DNA of 64,000 bases from Bacteroidia bacterium (GCA_022072225.1 JAJVIC010000001.1:62001-126000), one strand, 5' to 3'; shown: positions 10,875-21,520, counted from the stretch's first letter. Numbers and translations: made by a program. The notes: generated by a model from the sequence alone, not told the origin.

Positions 10875-13800
10875 ATGATTTTATATAAATATCGAAATAA
10901 GTACAGTGAAAATACGCAAGCAGCCTTGCGTATTTTTTTATTAATGGTTTTAACCTGTGGAAATATTTTTAACAGTTTTTCCCAACAATGGTACCTATCA
11001 CCGGTATTTCACAGTCGGCACATGTATTCGGTTGAAATATTAAGTCGTACACATGTAATAATAGGTGGAGGTAATGAGAGTAATGCCTCGTTGCAGGATA
11101 TTTATAAATCTACAGCGGGTGCAATCGCCTGGAATTTTGGGCATCACACTGGTGGCGGTTATGTACGTTCTGTTGACTTTATTGATGAGCAAACTGGTTT
11201 AGCAGCAGGATGGAGAGGTACAATACTTAAAACAACCTCATTCGGTTATGACTGGGATAGCATAACGCCCCCAGCTAATATGGATCAGCGAAATTTTCTA
11301 AAACTGCTATACCGTGATGCTCAGAATGTATTGGCATTCGGAGGCAAAAATAATTTGAACGACACCATGCAGACGATAATAAAAAGCACAGATGGTGGTG
11401 ATACCTGGAGTGTTGTTACTGACCAGCAAGGGCGATGGATTAAAGATGCTCATTTTATTAATTCAACAACAGGTTTTGCAGTTGGAGGCAAGGGCACAAT
11501 TTTAAAAACTGTAAATGGTGGTAATAGCTGGGCAGAAGTTAATTCTCCTATTGATACAGTTGATTTCAATGCTGTTTATTTTATCGATGCAAATACCGGT
11601 TTTGTTGCCGGAGGCAATTATGCCCAGTTCGATACTGTAAACAGTACACGAACCATCTTAAAAACAATTGATGGTGGCAACAATTGGTCAATAATATTGA
11701 ATGAACATGGCGGCTGGTTAAATGATATTGAATTCTCGGATGCAAATACAGGTTACATTGTTGGTGATGCAGCAACATTATATAAAACAACAAACGGTGG
11801 TAACTCATGGATCAGAACCACGGTTGACAACAGCTTGTGGTATTCGCATTTTACTTCTGTGAAGTTTTTAAATAATGATTTTGGGATTATTTCCGGTTTG
11901 TTTGGCGAGGTCTTTATTTATTCAACGGAACCTTTACCTGAAGTTGAAACTTTACCCGTAAGTATTACACAGGTAATGGATACAGCAGTAAATGTGGTTT
12001 TAAGGGCAGCTATGAATACACATGGTAATCCGGTAACCTATAATATGGTTTATGCAACCCAACCTGATTTTTCTGATGCTAACGTTGTTTATTTACCGGT
12101 ATGGCCCGCAACTTTCAACAGTTACTTACTACAGCCAGTTGAAGCGACTGTACATAACCTTGTACCTAATACAACCTATTACTACTATGTATTCGCAAGA
12201 TCTGTCAACGGAACAGTGTTTGGTGATACACTAAGCTTTTATACCGGTAATGTACCCTATGTTGATTTGCATACATATAATCCTCAAACAACCCCATTAT
12301 ATACAGTGTTTTCAGGTAATGTAGGCAATCCTACAGTTTCTATGAATATGTATTTTGACTACGGGCTAACACCTGCAATGGAAAATACAATTCAGGGAAA
12401 TCCGTTTGTTATTAATCAGCAAGTATCAAATTCAATTGTTGATACACTATCAACTCTTTTGGCTGACACTATTTATTATTACCGGTTAAAAGCTTTAACT
12501 CAAACCGATACTTTTTATTCCAATACCATTTCTTTTTTTTCCGGAAACCTCTACTCAAGTTTTGAAGCAACGGCAGCAACCGATGTTACCGAAACTTCAG
12601 CTACACTGAATGGTTTTGTTGAAGGACTAAAACTTCCCATGAGTTATATGTCATTTCAATACGGAACCGATCCTGATATGCCGAGTAGTTATATGTCTAT
12701 AGATCATAATTTTATTAATGATTCGCTTGCTCACAATGTCTCAGTATCAATAAACAATTTACAGCCTAATACATTTTATTACTACAGGCTTATAGGTGAA
12801 ACTTCAATGGGTGGACATTCCAGTAATGTTCAATCATTTTATACAGGTAATATTGAATTTACTTTTGAAGCAGGCGCTGTTACCTCTGTGGGGCAGAATT
12901 CTGCTATTTTAAATGGTTTTGCAGAAAACTTTCCATTTGACGCTAATATCAGTTTTCAGTATGGAACTTCACCCAATTACGGAACAAATGTAAGTGCAAC
13001 CCCATCGGTTTTGAATGACACATTACCACATTCGTTTATGGCTGCAATTACCAATCTTCAGCCCGGAACCCAGTATTATTATAAAATGATAGCAGAGTTT
13101 CAATCGGGTTATTATTTCAGTAACACAGAAACATTTTCCACAGCCTTTCAGGTAAATTATTTTTCAACATTGCCGGCTACAGAAATAACGGAAGTATCAG
13201 CAAAACTTAACGGATTACTCAATCAATTTAGTTTTCCGGTAACATTAAGTTTTGAGTATGGTTTAACGGAAAATTTAGGAAGTGAAGTGCAGGCAAACCC
13301 TGCAACTGTTGCTGATACTTTGCAGCATTTTATTTCAGCCGATATTTCCGGGTTGTTGGCTGATACAATTTATTATTTCAGAGTAAAAGCTGTTTCGGGT
13401 ATTCATACGTACTACACCGAAACAAGGCAACTCTATACAGGTGAGCCGGAGATACCCAACTGGAATTTTGAGCAATGGGAGCCTGATACATTGATATTGC
13501 CCGCGCAATGGAACATATTAAGCGATAGTACTGCTGAAAGAGTACCCGGACATTCAGGAAATTATGCGCTGAAGTTAAGTGATACCAATTTTGGAATGCT
13601 TGGATTTCCGGGTGACGGAAGTCAAAATGGATTGCCGGTTTTTTATGGAGGTTGTCCGTTTACCTCACGCCCCGACTCCGTTATTTTTTATCTGAACTAT
13701 TATTTAAATCCATTAGACTCAGGTATGTTTTTATTACATCTTCGAAATGGCAACACAGTGGTTTCGGGCGAATTCAAAGTTATTACAGGAAATTCAGGTG

Positions 13801-14810
13801 GAAATTTTCAGCGTTTTTCTTTCCCGGTTAATTACCTATCATCTGAAAATCCTGATACTATGGTAGTGGGTTTTACCACATTTAGTCCTTTTAGTTCTGT
13901 TCAACCCGACCATACTGATAATTTTATGATTTTGGATGATATATCATTTTACCCGCCTGTAAGCACTTCCAACTGTAATGTTGATTTTGAAGACTGGATT
14001 GATTTTCCCTTTGATAATTTAAAGCACTGGCACTACGTGAAGTCAATTTTTATAGACCCTGCTGATATAGAGGGTTCACAGAGAGTTTTGAAAACGGAGG
14101 GTTATGAGACCGAAGGTTCGGCAGTAGAGTTAAGGAGCAGTACTTATGCTAATCTTTGGTTGTCGGGCGATATTTCCAACAACCCTAATAAAGATATGTT
14201 TGGAGGAAATTATCATGGAACACCTGTAAGCAGAAGGTATCAATTTCTAAACGGCTATTATAAGTATCAACCATTTGAAGGCGATTCGTTAATGATCGAT
14301 GTTGGTATGTTCAAAAATACTGTGGCTATAGGACATGGTTTTTTTGTTGCATCCGGCACCACAAATTCTTTTACTTCGTTTGATATACCAATCAGTTATT
14401 ATGATGCAAACTCAATACCCGACAGCGCAATAATAAACATCAGGAATAATAATATGGGAAGTCCTGCAGGGGCAAGTTCACTTGTAGTTGATCGTTTGAG
14501 TTTTGATGGGCATTGGGGAACTATGGACACTATTCCGGGATTTGAATCTCATGAGCTATCGGAAGATATTTTCATTTATCCCAACCCTGCAAAAAACCTT
14601 CTTGTTATAGAGTTGAAAGATGAAAATCACAGAAATGGAATAGTTAGCATAGTTGATATGAACGGACGGGTTATTCTGCAATTTAATATTCCTGAGGGCA
14701 ATAACAGGATAACGGTTGATGTATCATCTGTCAATGCCGGTATATATTTTCTTCAGGTTTTAATTGGCAACAGAAACTATCAACATAAAAAGTTAGTAAT
14801 AGTCAGGTAG
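10875..14810 (+). CDS. T9SS-exported YCF48 propeller protein with fibronectin-like repeats
   Basis: About 1311 residues from ATG 10875; an in-frame TTG at 10863 would add four residues. The signal segment is LRIFLLMVLTCGNIFNSFSQ. Residues about 25-350 form a YCF48-type propeller (FIDEQTGLAAG, TTGFAVGGKGTILKTVNGGNSW). About five fibronectin-type III-like modules of roughly 100 residues follow, each with a YGT...NLQPNTxYYYRL pattern. Then come two N-W-N-F-E-Q-W / N-V-D-F-E-D-W modules as in the gene at 2160, and a T9SS type A sorting domain (YPNPAKNL...GIYFLQVLIG). It is the last gene of the operon and is followed by a strong terminator. It is the expanded paralogue of the 2160 gene, the extra length coming from the fibronectin-like modules. 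Confidence 0.85.
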   Translation: MILYKYRNKYSENTQAALRIFLLMVLTCGNIFNSFSQQWYLSPVFHSRHMYSVEILSRTHVIIGGGNESNASLQDIYKSTAGAIAWNFGHHTGGGYVRSVDFIDEQTGLAAGWRGTILKTTSFGYDWDSITPPANMDQRNFLKLLYRDAQNVLAFGGKNNLNDTMQTIIKSTDGGDTWSVVTDQQGRWIKDAHFINSTTGFAVGGKGTILKTVNGGNSWAEVNSPIDTVDFNAVYFIDANTGFVAGGNYAQFDTVNSTRTILKTIDGGNNWSIILNEHGGWLNDIEFSDANTGYIVGDAATLYKTTNGGNSWIRTTVDNSLWYSHFTSVKFLNNDFGIISGLFGEVFIYSTEPLPEVETLPVSITQVMDTAVNVVLRAAMNTHGNPVTYNMVYATQPDFSDANVVYLPVWPATFNSYLLQPVEATVHNLVPNTTYYYYVFARSVNGTVFGDTLSFYTGNVPYVDLHTYNPQTTPLYTVFSGNVGNPTVSMNMYFDYGLTPAMENTIQGNPFVINQQVSNSIVDTLSTLLADTIYYYRLKALTQTDTFYSNTISFFSGNLYSSFEATAATDVTETSATLNGFVEGLKLPMSYMSFQYGTDPDMPSSYMSIDHNFINDSLAHNVSVSINNLQPNTFYYYRLIGETSMGGHSSNVQSFYTGNIEFTFEAGAVTSVGQNSAILNGFAENFPFDANISFQYGTSPNYGTNVSATPSVLNDTLPHSFMAAITNLQPGTQYYYKMIAEFQSGYYFSNTETFSTAFQVNYFSTLPATEITEVSAKLNGLLNQFSFPVTLSFEYGLTENLGSEVQANPATVADTLQHFISADISGLLADTIYYFRVKAVSGIHTYYTETRQLYTGEPEIPNWNFEQWEPDTLILPAQWNILSDSTAERVPGHSGNYALKLSDTNFGMLGFPGDGSQNGLPVFYGGCPFTSRPDSVIFYLNYYLNPLDSGMFLLHLRNGNTVVSGEFKVITGNSGGNFQRFSFPVNYLSSENPDTMVVGFTTFSPFSSVQPDHTDNFMILDDISFYPPVSTSNCNVDFEDWIDFPFDNLKHWHYVKSIFIDPADIEGSQRVLKTEGYETEGSAVELRSSTYANLWLSGDISNNPNKDMFGGNYHGTPVSRRYQFLNGYYKYQPFEGDSLMIDVGMFKNTVAIGHGFFVASGTTNSFTSFDIPISYYDANSIPDSAIINIRNNNMGSPAGASSLVVDRLSFDGHWGTMDTIPGFESHELSEDIFIYPNPAKNLLVIELKDENHRNGIVSIVDMNGRVILQFNIPEGNNRITVDVSSVNAGIYFLQVLIGNRNYQHKKLVIVR

Positions 14811-14830
14811 TTTTTAAATCCCCAGTTATA

Positions 14831-14866
14831 AAAAAACTCATCCAATTCAGCGATGAGTTTTTTCTT
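14831..14866 (+). terminator. Rho-independent terminator after the surface-protein operon
   Basis: Perfect 12-bp stem (14831-14842 with 14852-14863, arms AAAAAACTCATC and GATGAGTTTTTT) with a 9-base loop and a T-rich 3' arm, 20 bp after the stop of the second YCF48 gene. Confidence 0.85.
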
Positions 14867-14886
14867 TTAAACCAACCCAAAAAAGA

Positions 14887-14894
14887 TACTTTTG
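14887..14894 (+). promoter_or_regulatory. Candidate -7 promoter box for pyruvate carboxylase
   Basis: TACTTTTG matches the Bacteroidota -7 consensus TAnnTTTG, 20 bp before the ATG and directly after a terminator. No clean TTTG -33 box is seen at the usual 19-21 bp spacing, so the call is moderate. Confidence 0.45.
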
Positions 14895-14914
14895 CCTTCC
14901 GAAAATAAATAAGT

Positions 14915-17900
14915 ATGAGGCAGATTAAAAAAGTTCTTGTAGCCAATCGCGGTGAGATTGCCATCCGTATTTTGCGTGCACTCGTGGAATTAAAAATGCG
15001 TACGGTTGCTATCTATACTTACGAAGACCGTTATTCGCAACACCGTTTCAAGTCAGATGAGGCATACCAGATTGGTGGAAATAATGATCCGCTGAAACCG
15101 TATTTAGATATTGATGAAATCATCAATCTGGCTAAAGAAAAAAATGTAGATGCAATTCACCCGGGCTATGGATTTCTTTCTGAAAATGCCGAATTTGCCC
15201 GTAAATGCGAAGAGAATGGAATAGTCTGGATTGGTCCCCGCCCAGAAGTGATGTTGAAATTGGGCGATAAAGTTTCTGCTAAGAAAGTAGCAGTTAAAGC
15301 CGAAATTCCGGTAATAGAAAGCAATAAGGTTGATTTAACGGATTCGACAATTGCACAAAGTGAAGCCAAGCGCATTGGTTTTCCTGTAATGGTAAAAGCA
15401 GCTGCAGGTGGCGGTGGGCGCGGTATGCGCGTAGTGCGTAATGCCGATGAATTGGAAAAAGCATTTCCCGAAGCCAAGCGCGAAGCAAAAAACGCTTTCG
15501 GTGACGACACTATTTTTATTGAAAAATTTGTTGAAAATCCGCGCCATATAGAAATACAGATTGTTGCCGATAATGAAGGTAACACTATTCACATGTTTGA
15601 ACGTGATTGCTCTGTCCAGCGCAGGTTTCAGAAGGTGGTAGAAGTAGCACCTTCGTTTGGGTTGGAGCAAGGTGTGAAAACAAAGCTGTATGAATATGCA
15701 ATTCGTATTGCAAAAGCGGTAAAGTATAATAATGTTGGAACGGTTGAGTTTTTGGTTGATGAAAAGAATAACATTTATTTCATTGAAGTAAATCCGCGCA
15801 TACAGGTTGAACATACCGTAACGGAAATGGTAACCGGTATTGACATTGTAAAGTTGCAGGTGCGCATTGCAATGGGTTACAAACTCTATGAAGATGAAAT
15901 TGCAATTCCCGACCAAAGTGCTGTAACGCTTAATGGTTATGCTATTCAGTGTCGCATAACTGCCGAAGACCCGAGCAATGATTTTAAACCCGATTACGGG
16001 ACAGTAATAGCTTTCCGCACAGCTTCCGGTTTTGGTATTCGTTTGGATGTAGGCAGTGTTTATCCGGGAGTACAAATAAGTCCGTTCTTCGATTCGTTGC
16101 TGGCGAAAGTTTGTGCCCACTCCAGAACGTTGGATGGTGCAGCCCGCAAAATGACTCGTTGTCTGCAGGAGTTTCGAATTCGCGGTGTGCGTACCAATAT
16201 CCGTTTTCTTGAAAATATTGTAAATCATCCGCAATTCAGACAGGGAAAAGCAAATGTTGATTTTATAAAAAACACTCCTGAACTTTTCAAATTCAAACGC
16301 GGGCAGGACAGAGGAACCAAGTTGATGCGCTATCTCGGTGATGTGGTTGTAAACGGTCACCCCGATGTGAAATTTAAAGATGTCAACAAAGTTTTTCCAA
16401 CGCCTGTTGTTCCCGAGTTCAAACGTTTTGAGCCGTATAAAAAAGGAACAAAAGATATCCTCACTGATTTGGGACCGGAGAAGTTTGCAGAGTGGCTCAA
16501 AGCGGAAAAAGTAATTCATTATACCGATACAACTTTTCGCGATGCACATCAGAGTTTGCTGGCAACGCGTATGCGCACCTATGATTTATTGAAAGTGGCA
16601 GAGAGCTATGCAAAAAATCATCCCGAAGTTTTCAGTATGGAAGTGTGGGGCGGAGCAACCTTTGATGTAAGCATGCGCTTTTTGTATGCCGACCCTTGGG
16701 AGCGGCTTTCCCTGTTGCGCAAAGCAATTCCCAATATTCTGCTGCAAATGCTTATTCGCGGCTCAAATGGAGTTGGGTATGCAGCATATCCTGATAACCT
16801 GATTGAAAAATTTGTAGAAAAATCATGGGAAACAGGAGTGGATATTTTCCGCATTTTCGATTCGCTCAACTGGATGAAAAGCATGGCTCCCTGTATTGAG
16901 TACGTTCGCAAAAATACAGGCGGAATAGCCGAGGGTGCAATTTGTTATACAGGTGATATTCTGGATAAAAGTAAAACCAAATACACGCTTGAATATTATC
17001 TGCAACTGGCAAAAGATATTGAAAATGCCGGAGCACACATTCTTGCTATCAAAGACATGGCAGGCTTACTGAAACCGTATGCAGCAACAGAATTAATCAC
17101 TGCGTTGAAATCAACGGTAAAGCTGCCGATACATCTGCATACTCACGATACTTCTTCGTTGCAACCTGCAACGTATTTGAAAGCGATTGAAGCCGGAGTA
17201 GATGTAATTGATGTGGCATTGGGCGGTTTGTCTGGCTTAACATCGCAACCCAACTTCAATTCCATTGTGGAGATGATGAGGTTTCATGAGCGGGAAAATA
17301 AAATTGACATCAAAAAGCTGAATAAATTTTCAACTTATTTTGAAGATGTTCGTGAATACTACTATCCTTTTGAAAGCGGCTTGAAAGCAAGCACTGCCGA
17401 GGTTTTCATCAATGAAATTCCGGGTGGACAATATTCCAATTTAAAGCCGCAGGCAATTGCACTCGGTTTAGGTGATAAGTTCGAAGAGATAAAAGATATG
17501 TATGCCTCGGTAAACGAATTGTTTGGAGATGTGATAAAAGTAACACCGAGTTCAAAAGTTGTTGGTGATATGGCGCAGTTCCTTGTCAGCAATGGATTTT
17601 CTGTGGAGGATGTAATGACTAAAGGCGATCAGATTTCATTTCCGGAATCGGTGAAATCCTATTTCCGTGGAGATATTGGTCAGCCACCGGGAGGTTTTCC
17701 AAAAGAATTACAGCGTATTATTTTAAAAGACGAAAAACCATACAGCGATCGTCCGAATGAACATTTAAAACCCGTAGATTTTGAGAACGAGTTTGAAGAG
17801 TTTTTGAAAAAATTTGACAGCAGTTTAGACCTTACTGATTTTCTCTCATGGAAATTTTATCCAAAAGTTTTTGAAGATTACTACAAGAAGAAACAGGAGT

Positions 17901-18367
17901 ATGGGGATGTATCAAAAATTCCTACTAAAAATTTTTTCTACGGTTTAAATCTGCGCGAAGAATGTGAGGTGGTAATAGGAGAGGGCAAGTCAGTAATTAT
18001 TCGTTTGCTTTCGGTTGGCGCGCCTGACGAGAACGGTATGCGTACAGTGTTCTTTAAAATGAACGGACAAACCAGAAATATTGAAATTTTAGACCGCTCG
18101 CTCAATATAAAAAAGCACGAAAACTTTAAAGCCGACAAACAGAACCCAAAACACGTAGGTGCCCCATTGCAAGGTCTGTTAAGCAAAGTATTTGTAAAAG
18201 CCGGACAAACTGTAAAAAAGAACGAACCGCTTTTTGTTATAGAAGCTATGAAAATGGAAACCACCATTACAGCTCATGACGAGCTAACAATAGACAAGAT
18301 ATTTTTGCAGGCAGGAACCCTTGTAAGTGCTGACGACCTTGTGTTAAGTATAGGCCAGCAAGAGTAA
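14915..18367 (+). CDS. pyc: Pyruvate carboxylase
   Basis: 1150 residues, full length for a single-chain pyruvate carboxylase. It carboxylates pyruvate to oxaloacetate using ATP, bicarbonate and biotin, refilling the TCA cycle in the cytoplasm. The biotin carboxylase half (about 1-460) starts KKVLVANRGEIAIRI and has the ATP-grasp glycine loop AAAGGGGRGMR (about 162-172). The carboxyltransferase TIM barrel begins near residue 535 with DTTFRDAHQSLLATRMR. The C-terminal biotinyl domain carries EAMKMET with the biotinylated Lys at residue 1113. Start ATG 14915 gives the expected N-terminus. It is monocistronic by appearance, with a terminator upstream and a promoter for the next gene downstream. 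Confidence 0.97.
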   Translation: MRQIKKVLVANRGEIAIRILRALVELKMRTVAIYTYEDRYSQHRFKSDEAYQIGGNNDPLKPYLDIDEIINLAKEKNVDAIHPGYGFLSENAEFARKCEENGIVWIGPRPEVMLKLGDKVSAKKVAVKAEIPVIESNKVDLTDSTIAQSEAKRIGFPVMVKAAAGGGGRGMRVVRNADELEKAFPEAKREAKNAFGDDTIFIEKFVENPRHIEIQIVADNEGNTIHMFERDCSVQRRFQKVVEVAPSFGLEQGVKTKLYEYAIRIAKAVKYNNVGTVEFLVDEKNNIYFIEVNPRIQVEHTVTEMVTGIDIVKLQVRIAMGYKLYEDEIAIPDQSAVTLNGYAIQCRITAEDPSNDFKPDYGTVIAFRTASGFGIRLDVGSVYPGVQISPFFDSLLAKVCAHSRTLDGAARKMTRCLQEFRIRGVRTNIRFLENIVNHPQFRQGKANVDFIKNTPELFKFKRGQDRGTKLMRYLGDVVVNGHPDVKFKDVNKVFPTPVVPEFKRFEPYKKGTKDILTDLGPEKFAEWLKAEKVIHYTDTTFRDAHQSLLATRMRTYDLLKVAESYAKNHPEVFSMEVWGGATFDVSMRFLYADPWERLSLLRKAIPNILLQMLIRGSNGVGYAAYPDNLIEKFVEKSWETGVDIFRIFDSLNWMKSMAPCIEYVRKNTGGIAEGAICYTGDILDKSKTKYTLEYYLQLAKDIENAGAHILAIKDMAGLLKPYAATELITALKSTVKLPIHLHTHDTSSLQPATYLKAIEAGVDVIDVALGGLSGLTSQPNFNSIVEMMRFHERENKIDIKKLNKFSTYFEDVREYYYPFESGLKASTAEVFINEIPGGQYSNLKPQAIALGLGDKFEEIKDMYASVNELFGDVIKVTPSSKVVGDMAQFLVSNGFSVEDVMTKGDQISFPESVKSYFRGDIGQPPGGFPKELQRIILKDEKPYSDRPNEHLKPVDFENEFEEFLKKFDSSLDLTDFLSWKFYPKVFEDYYKKKQEYGDVSKIPTKNFFYGLNLREECEVVIGEGKSVIIRLLSVGAPDENGMRTVFFKMNGQTRNIEILDRSLNIKKHENFKADKQNPKHVGAPLQGLLSKVFVKAGQTVKKNEPLFVIEAMKMETTITAHDELTIDKIFLQAGTLVSADDLVLSIGQQE

Positions 18368-18412
18368 CTCTGAACAGCACTCTTTGCACCTGTTTTACAG
18401 GCTGTAAAATAC

Positions 18413-18445
18413 TTGTTTTGCGATAATTAAAAATTTGTACGTTTG
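18413..18445 (+). promoter_or_regulatory. Candidate secDF promoter
   Basis: TACGTTTG at 18438-18445 matches TAnnTTTG, with a TTG at 18413-18415 about 22 bp upstream, 36 bp before the secDF start. A 17-bp dyad (TTTTACAG-G-CTGTAAAA) lies just upstream near 18393-18409 and could be a weak terminator or a binding site. Confidence 0.5.
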
Positions 18446-18481
18446 CACGCTCAAAAAAAACGGACACTATTTTAAGAAATT

Positions 18482-21400
18482 ATGCAGAACAAAGGCGCCA
18501 TTCAACTTTTTGCCATACTATTAGCACTCGTTTGTCTTTACCAGCTATCCTTTACCTGGGTAGCCCGCAGCATTGATAAAGATGCAGCAGAATATGCTGC
18601 CGGAGACCCGGTTAAAGAAAAGAATTACATAGATTCAATATCCAGTAAAGAGGTTTATAACCTTGGTATTATTCAATATACCTACCGCGAGTGTAAAGAC
18701 CGCGAAATTAACTTAGGTCTTGACCTGAAAGGCGGTATGAACGTTACCCTGGAAGTATCGCTTTACGACCTTTTGAAAGCGCTTTCAAACAATAGCACAG
18801 ATCCTGAATTTAACAAAGCGCTTGATCTTGCTAAACAAAGACAAAGCACCTCAACCAAAGATTTTGTAACTCTTTTTGCAGAGGCTTTCAATGAAGTTGC
18901 ACCGGGTAAACAACTTGCTGACCCGGCAATATTCGGTTTTACGCTGAAAGAAAAAATTGGCGACAAAACCTCTAATGCCGATGTGTTGAAAGTACTGAAC
19001 GAAGAAGCGCAAAGTGCCATCAATTCTTCATTTGACGTATTGCGTTCGCGTATTGACAAATTTGGTGTAACGCAACCCAACATTCAGCGCCTTCAAAACT
19101 CTGACCGCATTTTGGTGGAACTTCCCGGTATTAAAGAGCCGGACCGTGCACGTAAACTGTTACAGAGTTCTGCTAAATTGGAGTTCTGGGAAACATATGA
19201 AAACAACGAGCTTGCCGAATCATTCGGGAAAGCAAACGAATACCTGCGCAGCATTTCTACCGCTACCGACTCGGCTTCTGCTTCGGCATTAGACTCATTG
19301 AAAACCGACAGCGTTCTGAAAACAGAACCAACTCCCGCAGCTGACCCGTTAGCCGCTTTAAAAGACAGTGCTGCAGACCCGCTTGCAGGTTTAACAAAAG
19401 ACTCAGCAAAGGCTGATACTTCAAAAGACGCTCAGTTTGCTGAGTTTGCAAAAGAAAATCCTTTATTCGCAAAACTGCGCCCTAATATTTATCAGAACGA
19501 GCAACAGCAGTATATGAATGCTCCCGGCCCTGTGGTAGGTTATGCCGCTATCCGCGATACTGCCGAGGTAAATAAATTTCTCGCTATTCCGCAGGTTAAA
19601 GGTTTGTTTCCCAACAATGCAAAATTCCTGTGGACTGTAAAACCGTTTGATGCTGAGGGAACAACCTTGCAGTTGGTTGCCATTAAAATAAACAGCCGCG
19701 ATAACAAAGCACCTCTGGAAGGCGATGTAATTGTAAGCGCAAGTCAGGGCTTTGGCCAGTTTGGCGGTAAACCCGAAATTTCAATGACCATGAATAACGT
19801 TGGTGCTGCTGCCTGGAAAAAACTTACAGGCGCAAACATTGACCGTTCTATTGCTATTGTGTTGGACAATTACGTGTATTCGTTTCCAACTGTAAATGGT
19901 GAAATTGCAGGTGGCCGTTCTTCTATAACCGGTAACTTTACAATTAACGAAGCAAAAGACTTGGCTACCATTCTGCAAGCTGGTAAGTTGCCTGCCCCTG
20001 CGCGTATTGTTGAAGAGGCCATTGTTGGTCCATCATTAGGCGCTGAAGCAATTAACAATAGTTTGATTTCTTTTATAGTTGCCTTTATCGTTATTCTGCT
20101 TTTCATGGGCTTGTATTATATGAAAGCGGGTTGGGTGGCTAACGTAGCCTTGTTTGCCAATGTGTTTTTTATTATGGGTATTCTTGCTTCGCTGGGCGCG
20201 GTACTTACATTGCCCGGTATTGCAGGTATTATTCTTACAATTGGTCTTTCGGTAGATGCCAACATTCTGTTGTTTGAGCGTATCCGCGAGGAAATCCGTG
20301 CCGGAAAAGGTATGCGTCTTGCTATTGACGATGGTTTTAAACATGCTATGTCTTCTATTCTCGACTCGAATATTACCTTACTTATTTTGGGTGTGGTACT
20401 GTATCTTTTCGGAAGCGGCCCTATTCAGGGTTTTGCAACAACACTTGTTATCGGGGTTATTACCTCGCTGTTTTCGGCTGTGCTGATTACACGTATTATT
20501 CTTGAAGCACTTACCGCTGACGGCAAAACAGTTTCGTTTGCCAACGCAGTTACCGATAAAATATACAGCGGCATCCATTTCGACTTTGTGAAAAACCGTA
20601 AATACTACTACATTTTTTCATCGCTTATTATTTTAGGGGGTGTTATTGCCTTTGCAACTAAAGGCTTGCACTATGGTGTAGATTTTCAGGGAGGCCGCTC
20701 GTATGTAGTGCAAATGGACAAAGCTCTTACTACCGATGAAATTATTGTTGCGCTTACCAAATCTTTTGATGAAGCTCCGGTGGTTAAAACAGTTGGTACC
20801 GACAACCGTTTTAAAATTACTACTACCTACCTTATTACCGACACGGCAAAAAATGCCGATAACCTTGTAGCTGACAAATTGTATGAAGGATTAAGTCCGC
20901 TGTTCAGCGCAGCACCCGATGCCGAAACATTTAAATCTACCAACCTGGTTTCGTCACAAAAAGTAGGGCCAACCATTGCCAATGATATTAAAACAGGAGC
21001 GGTTTGGGCGGTATTGATTTCATGCGCGCTGATGTTTATCTACATCTTTATCCGTTTCAAAAAATGGCAGTATGGTTTGGGTGCAACGGTGGCCTTGTTC
21101 CACGATGTGTTGATTGTACTTTCGTTCTATGCCATGCTGAACGGTGTTATTCCTATTGCACTGGAGATTGACCAACACTTTATTGCGGCTATCCTCACGG
21201 TAATGGGTTATACCATGACTGAGTCGGTTGTTGTATTTGACCGTATCCGTGAATACCTGGGTATGCACAAAACCAAAGTGATGGACGACAAAGTAGTTAT
21301 CAACGAAGCCTTGAACGCAACCTTAAGCAGAACTATCAATACTACTTTAACCGTATTCTTCGTTCTGGTGGTTATCTTCATCTTTGGCGGTGAGGTTATC

Positions 21401-21517
21401 CGCGGATTTGTATTTGCATTGTTGATTGGCCGTATCATCGGAACCTATTCTTCACTTTGCATTTCTACTCCTATTGTAATCGACTTCCAGCGCAACAAGG
21501 AAGTTGAGGCGAAATAG
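18482..21517 (+). CDS. secDF: Protein translocase subunit SecDF (fused SecD-SecF)
   Basis: 1011 residues. SecD and SecF are accessory inner-membrane subunits of the Sec translocon that use the proton gradient to pull secreted proteins across the membrane; in Bacteroidota they are one chain. SecD motifs are GLDLKGGMNVTLEV (about 79) and the RIDKFGV/QNSDRILVELPGI segment. Six membrane helices start at about residue 523. The SecF half begins near residue 697 (FDFVKNRKYYYIFSS) with YGVDFQGGRSYVV and a second six-helix bundle (TVMGYTMTESVVVFDRIRE). An unusual Ala/Asp/Ser/Lys-rich low-complexity insert of about 65 residues (about 257-323) lies in the periplasmic P1 region. tatA follows 83 bp downstream, after a hairpin repeat. 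Confidence 0.95.
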   Translation: MQNKGAIQLFAILLALVCLYQLSFTWVARSIDKDAAEYAAGDPVKEKNYIDSISSKEVYNLGIIQYTYRECKDREINLGLDLKGGMNVTLEVSLYDLLKALSNNSTDPEFNKALDLAKQRQSTSTKDFVTLFAEAFNEVAPGKQLADPAIFGFTLKEKIGDKTSNADVLKVLNEEAQSAINSSFDVLRSRIDKFGVTQPNIQRLQNSDRILVELPGIKEPDRARKLLQSSAKLEFWETYENNELAESFGKANEYLRSISTATDSASASALDSLKTDSVLKTEPTPAADPLAALKDSAADPLAGLTKDSAKADTSKDAQFAEFAKENPLFAKLRPNIYQNEQQQYMNAPGPVVGYAAIRDTAEVNKFLAIPQVKGLFPNNAKFLWTVKPFDAEGTTLQLVAIKINSRDNKAPLEGDVIVSASQGFGQFGGKPEISMTMNNVGAAAWKKLTGANIDRSIAIVLDNYVYSFPTVNGEIAGGRSSITGNFTINEAKDLATILQAGKLPAPARIVEEAIVGPSLGAEAINNSLISFIVAFIVILLFMGLYYMKAGWVANVALFANVFFIMGILASLGAVLTLPGIAGIILTIGLSVDANILLFERIREEIRAGKGMRLAIDDGFKHAMSSILDSNITLLILGVVLYLFGSGPIQGFATTLVIGVITSLFSAVLITRIILEALTADGKTVSFANAVTDKIYSGIHFDFVKNRKYYYIFSSLIILGGVIAFATKGLHYGVDFQGGRSYVVQMDKALTTDEIIVALTKSFDEAPVVKTVGTDNRFKITTTYLITDTAKNADNLVADKLYEGLSPLFSAAPDAETFKSTNLVSSQKVGPTIANDIKTGAVWAVLISCALMFIYIFIRFKKWQYGLGATVALFHDVLIVLSFYAMLNGVIPIALEIDQHFIAAILTVMGYTMTESVVVFDRIREYLGMHKTKVMDDKVVINEALNATLSRTINTTLTVFFVLVVIFIFGGEVIRGFVFALLIGRIIGTYSSLCISTPIVIDFQRNKEVEAK

Positions 21518-21520
21518 TTT

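Noticed and set aside
15335-16549. 404-codon open frame on the minus strand opposite pyruvate carboxylase
   Set aside because: It lies wholly inside a strongly conserved gene, its residues show no domain, and such antisense frames arise from the codon bias of the real gene.
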